Source: Heterohyrax brucei (Eukaryota; Chordata; Mammalia; Hyracoidea; Procaviidae). From it: 64,000 bases of DNA. Location of the stretch: contig CM053143.1 of assembly GCA_028571685.1 (NCBI GenBank), forward strand, positions 141,394,829 to 141,458,828, given 5' to 3'. The notes under the pieces are model-generated. The model saw nothing but the letters and a program-made list of their open reading frames with translations, ran no database searches and was not told the origin of the DNA. Of this stretch, positions 54,629 to 64,000 are shown one piece after another. Numbering within the stretch: position 1 is the first letter of the stretch; the number at the start of each line of letters is the position of its first letter. Position numbers and translations under genes: made by a program.

Positions 54629-54643
54629 AACGAAAAACAACCC
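54629..54643. repeat. Target-site duplication, 3' side of L1-2
   Basis: Second copy of the 15-bp duplication at 50528-50542, with one mismatch. L1-3 resumes directly after it. Confidence 0.82.
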
Positions 54644-54699
54644 AGAACAGAATATTAAGTGGAAAAAGAAAACATCAGCAATGCAAAAAGAAAGGCACC

Positions 54700-57600
54700 A
54701 AAAAGACAACACTAAATACATATGTATCAATAATTACACTAAATGTAAATGGATTGAATGCTCCAGTAAAGAGAGAGAGAAACAGGAGAAAAAAAACCCA
54801 ATCCGTTGATAATGCTACTTACAAGAAATACAACTTAGACTCAAAAATATGAACAAACTGAAAATCAAAGGATGGAAAAATATATACCAAAGTAACAACA
54901 TGCAAAGAAGAGCAGGAGTGGCAATACTAATCTTAGATAAAATAGATTTTAAAGTAAAATCCACTATCATGGACAAGGACGGTCATTATTTATTGCTTAA
55001 AGTTTCGAACATAAGGAAGCTATAACAATACTAAATATTTATGCACCTAATATGGGAACATCTAAATGCATTGAACAATTGCTGACAACATTGAAAAGTG
55101 AGATAAGTCACTCCACAATAATAGACTTCAACATTCCACTTTCAATAATGGACAGATTATCCAGAAAAAAATTCAATAAAGATACAGAAGATCTTATTGC
55201 AACAATCAACCAACTAGAGCTCACTGAGATATACAGAGCTTTTTACTCAGCAAAAGATAAGTACATCTTCTTTTCCAATGCATATGGAACATTCTCCAGA
55301 ATAGACCACATGTTAGGCCATAGAGCAAGTCTCAGCAACATCCAAACCATTGAATTATTCCAAAGCATTTTCTCAGACCACAAAGCCATAAACATCAAAA
55401 TCAATACCAGAAAACACATGGGTAGAAAGTCAAACTCATGGAAACTGAACAACATCTTGCTCAAAAATTCATAGGTTATAGAACAACTAGAAGATACAAT
55501 AAAGAAATTCATAAAATCAAATGAGAATGAAACACAGCCCACCAGAATTTATGAGATGGAGCAAAAGCAGTGCTCAGAGGTCAGTTTATCTCTATAAATG
55601 CACACATCCAGTATGAGGGGCCCAAATCAAAGAATTAACCCTACAACTTGAACAAGGGGAAAGAGAACAACAAAAGAATCCCTTAAGCACCAGAAGTAAA
55701 CAGATAATAAACATTAGAGCAGAACTGAAGGAATTGGAGAATAGAAAAACAATTGAAAGAATAAACAAAACCAAAAGGTATTTTTTTGAAAAGAACAACA
55801 AAAATGATAAACCATTGGCTAAACTCATAAAAGAAAAACAGGAGAGGAAACAACCTGAATAAGAAATGAGATGGGAGATGTCACAATAGACCCAAATGAA
55901 ATCAAAAGTATCATAACAGAATACTATGAAAAACTTTACTGTAACAAATTTGAAAACCTAGAGGAACTGGACCAATTTCTAGATCTCACATCACCTACCA
56001 AAATTTTGACAAGTAAAACAACTCAATGAACCTATCACAAAAGAAGAGATTGAAAAAATCATGAAAAAACTGCCAACCAAAGAAGTCCTGGCCCAGATGG
56101 CTTCACCAGAGAATTCTACCAAACTTTTAGAGAGGAGTTAATCCCAATACTACTGGAGATCTTTCACAACATAGAAAATCATAGAATATTCCCAAATTCA
56201 TTGTATGAAGCCAGCATAACCCTGATACCAAAGCCAGAGAAAGATCCCACTAAAAAAGAAAATTACAGACTAATATCGTTCATGAACCTAGATGCAAAAC
56301 TCTTCAACAAAATCCAAGCCAGCAGAATTTAACAACATATCAAAAAAAATAAATCATCATGACCAAATTAGATTCATACTAGGGATGCAAGTCTGGTTCA
56401 ACATCAGAAAAACAATGTGATCAACCACATAAATAACACAAAGGATAAGCATCACCTGATTTTGTCAATTGATGCAGAAAAGGCATTTGACAAAGTCCAA
56501 CACCCATTCATCTTAAAAATTCTCAGCAAAATAGGAATAGATGGGGCATTTATGCAAAGCCAACCACAAACATCATCCTGAACAAAGAAAGACTGAAAGA
56601 ATTCCTCTGTGAACAGGAGATAGACAAGGATGCCCACTGTCACTACTTCTATTCAACATTGTGCTAGAGATTCTGGCTGGAGCAATCAGAAAAGACAGAT
56701 ACAGAACATCTGCATTGGTAAAGAAGAAGTTAAAGTATCCCTATTTACAGTTGATATGATTATATACACAGAAAATCCTAAATAATCCATAAACAAACTA
56801 CTAGAATAGTAGCAGAGTTCAGCAAAGTATCAGCATATGAGATAAACATAAATAAATCAATAGGATTCCTTTACACCAACAAAGAGATCATCAAAGAAGA
56901 AATCATCAAATCAATATGGTTTACTATAGCCCCCAAGAAGATGAAATACCTAGGAATAAATCTAACCAGACAAATAAGAGACCAATGCAGAGAAAACTAC
57001 AAGACCTACTGCAAGAAACCGAAAGAGACTGAGACAAGTGGAGAAATCTACCTTGCTCATGGACACAAAGACTAAACATTGTGAAAATGTCTACTTTACC
57101 CAAAGTAATCTACATATACAACAATACAATCCCAATACAAATTTCAGTGTCTTTTTTTAATGAGATGGAAAAATAAATCTCCAACTTTGTTTGGAAAGGG
57201 AAGAAACCCTGGATAAGTAACGCCCTACTGAAGAAAAAGAACATAGTGGGAGGCCTCACACTATCAACCTTCGAACCTACTATGCTGTCATGGTAATTAA
57301 AATAGCCTAGTACTTGTACAAAAAGAGACATATAGACCAATGGAACACAATGGAGAACCCAGAAACCTCACCATCCTCTTATGAACAGTTGATGTTCAAC
57401 AAAGGACCAAAGGTTATAAACTTTGACAGGATATGAGATAAACATAAATAAAGCAATGGGATTACACCAACAAAGAGATCATCACAGAAGAAATCATCAA
57501 ATCAATACCATTTACTATAGCCCCCAAGAAGATAAAATATCTAGGAATAAGTATAACCAGAGAAATAAGAGATCTATATAGAGAAAACTACAAGACCCTA

Positions 57601-58640
57601 CTGCTGGGATAAAAAACAGTCTCTTTAACAAACGGTATTGACAAAACCAGATATCTATTTGCCAAAAACTGAAACAAGACCAATATCTCATACCTTTCAC
57701 AAAAACTAACTGAAAATGGATCAAAGACCTAAGCATTAAACTTAAAACAATACATATCATGCAAGAAAAATATAGGGACCACAATGGGAGTTCTAATACA
57801 TGGCTTAGACAGACTACAAAATTTGACCAACAGTGCACAAACAACATAAGAGAATAGATAAATGGGAACTACCAAAAATCAAACACTAACGCTCATCTAA
57901 AGACTTTGTCAAGATAGTTAAGACTACCTACAGAATGGTAAAAAATATTTGGCAACTACATCAGATTGATGTCTGTTTTCCATAATCTACAAGGTACTGC
58001 AAAATACTAACAAGAAAAAGACAAACAATCCAATTAAACAATGAGCAAAGGACATGGACAGACACTTCACCAAAGAAGACATCCAGGTACCCAAAAGACA
58101 TGTGAGAAAATGTTTGCTGTCATTAGCCATTAGAGAAACCCAAATCAAAACTACACTGAGATACATTTCATCCCAGTGAGGTTGACAATAATCCAAAAAA
58201 CACAAAACAACAAATGCTGGAGAGGCTGTGGAGAGACTGGAACTCTCCTGCACTGCTCATGGCAATGCAAAATGGCACCTCTTTAGAAAGCAATTTGGTG
58301 CTTCCTTAAAAAGATGGAAATAGAAATACCGTATGATCCAGCAATCCCACTGCTTGGAATATATTCCATGGAAATAAAGGTGGTCACATGAACAGAGACA
58401 TGCACACAAATATTTATTGCTTTACTATCCACAATAGTAAAAAGATGGAATCAACATATGTGCCCATCAACAGATGAATTGATAAACTATGATACATATA
58501 CACAGTGGAACATAATGCAGTGATAAAGAACAATGATGATTTTAGGAAGTATCTTATAGCCTGGTTTCAACTAGAAGACATCATGTTGAGTGAAATCAGT
58601 CAACTGCAAAAGGACAAGTATTGCATGAGACTTCTGCTAT
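54700..58640 (+). pseudogene. L1-3 ORF2, heavily broken
   Basis: Endonuclease start near 54710 (TYVSIITLNVNGLNAPVKR-like), SDHK region near 55375, RT domain around 56040-56780 with the catalytic region near 56745-56760 altered (FTVDMIIYT in translation, where FADD is expected), and cysteine-rich C terminus near 58210-58260. Many stops and frameshifts. A 174-bp internal duplicate is inserted at 57431-57604. Not functional. Confidence 0.85.
57431..57604 (+). repeat. Misplaced duplicate of an ORF2 segment
   Basis: This block repeats the sequence of 56835-57012 (both start 'atatgagataaacataaata' and end near 'acaagacc...ctactgc'), about 600 bp downstream. It splits ORF2 text that otherwise joins ('aactttgacagg' | 'tgggataaaaaacag'). 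Confidence 0.8.
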
Positions 58641-59640
58641 AAGGACTTAAAAATAGACTTATGTACAGGAGCAAAGACTCTTTGATGGTTACAGTGATGG
58701 AGAAGGAGGAAGAGGGATGTTCATAGATTAGATAGTCAATAGGAATTTGATTAGGTGAAGGTCATGACAGTGCACAGTAGAGGGCAGATCAGCATAATTG
58801 GACCATGATAAACTGAAAGGCTTTCTAAACTCAACTCAACATTGCAAAGGATAGAGTAACAGTGACAGCAATCTGGGGCTCATGTTTTGGGGGGACATAG
58901 AGGTCAATTGGCATAACTAGTTTTTTCCTGAGAGAGTCTTCTGCACCACATATTGATGAGTGGCATCTGGGGTCTTAAGAGCTAGCAAGCTACCACCTGA
59001 GGAACACCAAATTGTTCCAACCCATCTGCAACAGATGATGACTGAGAACAGCAAAGACATGAGGAAAAACGAGCCCAGGAGACAGAAGGGTCCATGAGAA
59101 TGGGAGACTGCATCAGCATGAGACCAGAAGAACCACATGGTGCCCGGCCACAATCAAAGGCAACTGTGATGTGGGACACAATGTAGAGTCCCTGATGTAA
59201 CTTGAGAAAAAGAGGTGCACAATTCAAGAACTCTACTAAAAGACCAGAAATGATGGTCTGATGGCCTGGTGTGTTCTCTGGGAACATGGCCCCTAGACTT
59301 GCTGCTGCCCTAGACCTGAAAACCAGTACTGAGGTCAACTCTTTAGACAAGAATGTACTGAGCTTGGGGACACAGGGTCAACATGTTGTGTGTGTGCTTT
59401 ATGGTATTACACATTGATAGGAGGCTGTCCTACTGGTTTCTTTCTAGATGGGAGAACAGAGGGTGGAGAGAAGGGGACAGGTGTTTGTTAAGAGGATACT
59501 AGAAGTAAAGAGTGAAAAGGAGGAGTGTGCTGTCACAGATGCAGTTAGGTGGGATCGAAAATTGTTTTGAATTATCTACTTTTACTTAAGCACAATAAAT
59601 AGACATTTACTTAAGTTAAAACTAATAAAAAAATTATTTT
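58641..59640 (+). other. L1-3 3'UTR
   Basis: Continues after the last ORF2 homology. It contains 'cttaagagctagcaagctac', 'aagaaccacatggtgcccgg' and 'ttctagatgggagaacagag', resembling the L1-1 3'UTR in order but diverged, with an A-rich end. Confidence 0.75.
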
Positions 59641-59871
59641 TGAGGAATGAGTAATCCATCACTGGAAATTCTACAACATTATCTGGAAGTCTACCTGGAC
59701 CACTAAAATGCAATAGGAATACTCATAAGAGAGATTAGACCAATATTTCTCAATAATTCCTTCTTATCTTTAAATTCTAAGAATTAAGGGTGATAGAAGC
59801 ACTCCTGGTAAGGTGAAGGCAGGATATTGCAAAATTTGTTCCTTCAAGAAAGGAGTAGAACAGTGGTGTCT
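59641..59871. other. No gene; short unique flank
   Basis: About 230 bp between L1-3 and the following LTR with no recognised element. Confidence 0.45.
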
Positions 59872-61110
59872 TTTTTTCTTAGTGTTGTTATAACAGAAAT
59901 GGTATTACGTGGGGGACTTCAGTGAACAAAAATTTATTTTTTCAAAGTTTCAGAGGCTAGATGTCCACATTTACTGCACCGGCTCTAGGGAAAGTCTTTC
60001 TCTGTCAGCTCCTTGGAAGATCCTTCTCTCTTTTCAGCTTCTGTTTCTGTTGTGATCTTTGTGTAGTATAGCATCTATCATATCTTTATGCAAATAATGC
60101 ATGCTGTCTACATTTGATGGTGAACTGGATCCTCCCCTCATGAAGTATTTTTGTAAGTACAGTATGCTGATTTTTTTTTACAGCATGCACAAAAACACTG
60201 GTATAGTAGCTAATTTTTATACCTCAAAAGTAATTGGTTAAGATACAACTGTTGGTCTTTACTCATCTGCAACAACAGAGACAAAAAGAAACCCAGAATT
60301 CAGAGAAGAAGCTGCTCAACAGGACTAATTGTCTGTGCAAACCACAGGCTTCTTTATCCTTTGATCAGAGAACTAGATGGTACCCAGCTACCATTACCTA
60401 ACATTTTGGTCAGGGCCACAACATGAATTGTGATAAAAAGGGAGAAAAATGCAGAACACAATTTCCAATTAAAAAAAAAAAAAATCAGACTTATCAGACC
60501 ACTTGAACCTGAAGGAATCACTCAAGACTATCACCTTGAGATATTCTTTAAACTTGAATAGAAAAGTATCCCCAGAAATTATCTTCTTGCTAAATAGTAG
60601 GTTAGCTCATAACTTAAAGAACATCTCACTTGAGTACTGCACTCTTCAAAAAAAAAATAATAACAACATATGTGACGACAAATGCTCAATATTTACTTTA
60701 AAGCATAAATGACAAGTTTGGGGTGGGGCAGTGAGACTAGGTTAACAGAAACAGAACAACAAAAACAGAAAAGAGAATGCTGAAGCAATGTGAAGAATGT
60801 AACCAATGCTACTGAACAATATGTGCATAAATTGTTAAATGGGAACCATTTTACCCAAAATAAAATACTGATTTTAAAATGTCACTGAACAGTATGTGTA
60901 GAAATTGTTGAATGGGAATTTATTTTACCAAAAAGAAAATAAAACACTAGTTTAAAAAGGTGATTGGCTTAAGACACACTCTACACTGATATGGCCTCAT
61001 TAACATAACAAAGAAAAACCTGTTTCCAAAGGAGATTACATTCATAAATATGTGAGTTAGGATTTACAATGTATTTCAGGGGGTACAAAATTAAATCCAT
61101 AACAGGCAAA
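59872..61110 (-). mobile_element. MaLR-type LTR, interrupted by a retroposon
   Basis: Reversed LTR: 'gtgttgttataacagaaatg', 'caaagtttcagaggctagat', 'ccggctctagggaaagtctt' up to about 60250, resuming at 60957 with 'gattggcttaagacacact', 'cctcattaacataac' and ending 'aaaattaaatccataacagg'. Confidence 0.68.
60251..60956 (+). mobile_element. Unclassified L1-type retroposon with duplicated tail
   Basis: Inserted in the LTR between diverged direct repeats (about 60228-60250 and 60957-60980, 'aagtaattggttaagatac' and 'aggtgattggcttaagacac'). The last roughly 155 bp contains two similar units ending in an AATAAAA signal (near 60860 and near 60940). The frame at 60503-60712 has no recognised homology. 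I cannot name the family. Confidence 0.6.
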
Positions 61111-62100
61111 AATGGGCAATATTAACTTTTTGAAACTCTATAAATTAACTAAAATTTATAATAATCTCAGAAGCAATTTATTAACGACAAATGAATATCA
61201 GTAAAAACAGTGAGGACTGTGGTGTTTTAACTTTATATTTCCATACTCCTCAGCTCCACAATAGCCTCAAAACCCAGATGATTTGCAACCATAATATCTC
61301 TGAAAACCAGCAGCCTAATACTACGAGGGCATAATGGGTTTGGAACACTAAAAAGTTCCATCCCCAGAAAATTGTCACTATTTTCTCAATCTGGAAACTC
61401 CTTTAAAAATCAATCTCTAGGGCTTACTCAACAAGGAAAGTCTTATATCCACGGTCATTGTAGAAAATACTTGGCTGCAATTGTTTATTACACCACAACT
61501 TCCAGAGGAAATAACATCAGTTAGAGCAAACTGCAAGCTGGTCAAAATCCTAAATAAAATGTCTGGGGAATATGATGTCCACAGGGCCCTTTGACAAGCT
61601 CTGGCAATTTTGCAAATCTAAAAGACCATATGCATGCACAGGGCTATATGTCTAGAAAAACCTGAAAACGGCCCAATATCTCACTCCTGGTTGACCTTGA
61701 GGCTCTGTGTAAGCAGAAAGTGGAAGCTGAACTTGTAAACTGCTTGAATATCAAAGGCACTGTCCATGTACATACGTACAGTCCCTCAGCAAAGAGTGGG
61801 AGACACATTGGTTCAAGACATTCAAGGCTATCCTACTTGACCACTATGTTAACTAAACAGAAACCTCAATGCCTGTTTATGACAAAGAATAAAACACATA
61901 AGTAGTATAGGAAAGTCACAAAACAAATGAACAGTCACCACAGCAAAGGTCAACAACATAACTTGGGGACAAAAGTCTGATCTCCACCATTGGTATCCTG
62001 TATTATTTTAAATGAGTGCAGTTTAATAAAAAATTATAACAGACACAAAGAAACAAGAAAGTCTGATGCATACATAAGAACACAAAGAAGTCACAAAAAA
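61111..62100. other. No gene or recognised element
   Basis: About 1 kb of AT-rich, apparently unique sequence. Small frames here have no gene features. Confidence 0.42.
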
Positions 62101-64000
62101 GGTGGTCCAAGATGGCAAAGTATTCACACACTTAGTATCATTTTTCTTACAAAAAACCCAGAAAATACAAGTGAATCAGATATACATGACAACTTAAGAA
62201 CCCTAGGAATCAAAGACAAGGGTAAAGAATTGGACTTAGTGGCAGGCAGAAGGGGAGACAATTCAAAAAACAGTGGACACAAAATTATGGATTGTTGGGA
62301 TCCTACTAGTCAAATCTGCATAATGTGAACATATTGAGAGATACAATCAGCATTCTCAGCCAGAACCCTCCCTACCTGGTACAGCTAAGCAAGAATGACT
62401 TGGCACACACCTCCAAAGCAAGCCATGAGTGTTCCAGCCTTGTGAAGATTAACCGTATACACCCAACCTACCACGTACACCCCAGCTTACCCAAGCCAGA
62501 ACTCCATAGGACTGAGTGGCACTTCCACCCTCCTCTCTCATTACCTCTCCACACTTGTCGCTCTGGCCAGCAGCTTTCAGTGTTATCACATCACCTGAGC
62601 CAGGAGCTCAGGGCCTCACCAGCAGGTACCTGCCCCTTTCCTAAGTCACAGATTTGTAGCACCTTTCACCCCCTCCCTGGTGGCTCCACTCCCTCCAACT
62701 GTTTGTGTCAATGCCTTGCTGGCTGAGGTAGCACACCGTGGTCATATTGGACAAGTGAGGCAGCATCCCAGCTGAAGTGTACTTCACCTGCAGCAGCTAA
62801 ACAGGAGTGATTAAGCCTGCAAGTCAGGGGCCAGAAAAGAGGGCTTTCAGGCTTGTGAAAGTTACTTAACAAAGTTACTTAACAAGCATCCAGAAACCAT
62901 GTACACACCAACACCTCGTACCAGAAGTACAGGCCTAGGGGCTGTCATAACACAGACACTGAAGGCCAGGAATACTGATGTGTGATTCAGGCAGACTTAG
63001 TAATGGAGACACAGCAGGTATAGGCATACCAGCTTTACTGGTGCAATGGTGGCAGGCAGATACAGCAGTTGGAGGTTGCAACTGCCTTGTGGAACAGTGG
63101 CCTTATGTACAGTGTTACACAAAGGTAGCTGGCAGCCAAATACATGAAGGCCAGGTTGGTTACAAACAAGTTATGTTATACAGCTGAATCACTCTCATCC
63201 AGAAGGCCTGTGCCTGGCTGGAAGGCCTGAGCAAGACAACCTCCCATGTTATTCCCACAGGGGCAATCTCGCTCTCTTACATCCTCTCTCCCTACTTGCA
63301 ACTGCATTTGTGGCATTCAACACTTTAGTCAGGAACTCTTGGCCTAGTCTGGAGGTGCACACTGCTTCATCTAGCCACTGGCTCAAGGGGTCCACAAACT
63401 TGCAATACCTTCTTGACCCCTCTGGTTACCTGCACCAGCACTCTGCTGGCTGAGCCTGCACAGTGGGGCCATACTGAGCAAAGTAATCAGCATTCCAGTG
63501 AACCCCATTCTACCTGGTGCAGAAAAGCAGGAATGACTCTGCATTCACAGCCAGAGAGGAGTGATCACGCCCTGAGAAAATTAACTGCACTGGCTTTTCT
63601 TGCAGTTCATAACTCAGGCTCTGTGCTGAAAGGCCACTGGCCTGGGTGGCATTCTAACTTGCATCATCCATCCCCCTCCCCTGCCTGTGACTGCAGCTTG
63701 GCAATAGTGACCACTGCCCTGCCCCTTAAGATGGGAGCTCAACCAACCATACCAGGGGTCTGAGGACTTGTAGTGTCACCCACTCTATCCAGCTGCCTAA
63801 ACCAGGGAACTGAGGAATAGTGGCACCCCACAATCCCTCCAGCCAACAGCACTAGGCAATGGAGGACCAACTGCACAACCTCCCTTATGAAATGCTGTAG
63901 CAGAAAGGGGCACATCCTCCAACTAGGCACCTTTGGCTGGTGACAAACTCCCACCTCACTCCTCATATTATGCCCCGGAAACTAGAGGCTGGTACCTTCA
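62101..64000 (+). promoter_or_regulatory. Probable 5'UTR of another L1, running off the window
   Basis: Starts 'ggtggtccaagatggc' with a YY1-type motif at 62107-62116, the standard L1 5' terminus. It continues as GC-richer text with related segments repeating: 'cctacctggtacagctaagc' near 62370, 'cacctgcagcagctaaacag' near 62787 and 'ctacctggtgcagaaaagca' near 63510. The segment 'gctggctgag' recurs at 62720 and 63444. This suggests diverged tandem 5'UTR units. ORF1 would lie beyond 64000. Frames inside (62325-62726, 63413-63763) are not genes. Confidence 0.6.

Larger units (their letters stand above)
54629..59640 (+). mobile_element. L1-3 (old L1), 3' part
   Basis: Continues L1-3 after L1-2 through ORF2 and about 1 kb of 3'UTR. 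It ends in an A-rich segment near 59605-59635 ('aaaactaataaaaaaattat'). Confidence 0.88.

Overview
This window is non-genic mammalian chromosomal DNA. I found no host exon, tRNA, rRNA or CRISPR; every long reading frame belongs to a transposable element or a tandem repeat. The repeat mix points to Afrotheria, most likely an elephant. There are about 25 copies of a tRNA-headed SINE whose 3' tail matches the 3' end of an RTE-class LINE (the AfroSINE/RTE pairing), several RTE copies, and L1s of several ages. Naming the species is an inference from remembered family consensuses; no search was run. The L1 copies are numbered L1-1 to L1-3 in order of discussion.

Layout. Positions 1-668 are old flank. 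L1-1 (685-7906, minus strand) is full length between perfect 16-bp target-site duplications (TSDs). Its ORF1 is open; its ORF2 has two stop codons and two frameshifts. 7944-20062 is a mosaic of SINEs, a degraded L1 without ORF2 (8255-10990), MIR and L2 relics and two MaLR-type LTRs, with a fairly unique stretch at 17640-19540. 20063-24245 is an old minus-strand L1 carrying two SINEs and abutting a truncated RTE. 26022-26914 holds a mariner derivative and an MER5A relic. 27713-29110 is a large tandem array: about 113 near-perfect copies of an 8-bp unit, then 10-bp and CCTT-type repeats. 29111-37798 mixes SINEs, LTR relics and unique DNA.

37799-41325 is a long minus-strand RTE LINE with a second mariner derivative inserted precisely at a TA inside it. 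41690-48120 holds more RTE pieces, including a foldback and an internally deleted copy. 48121-61110 is a nested stack: a MaLR LTR, an old L1 (L1-3, 49180-59640) split by a younger L1 (L1-2, 50543-54628), and another LTR split by an unclassified retroposon. 62101-64000 looks like the 5'UTR of a further L1 that runs off the window.

How the parts relate: L1 supplies the machinery for L1 copies and probably the unclassified retroposon, RTE probably supplies it for the SINEs, and mariner transposase would have moved the short foldback elements. The points most worth a second look are L1-2 (complete 5' end, missing 3' end, yet flanked by TSDs), the small reading frame between ORF1 and ORF2 shared by three L1 copies, the two mariner derivatives with the same inverted-duplication architecture, and the highly homogeneous G-rich 8-bp array.
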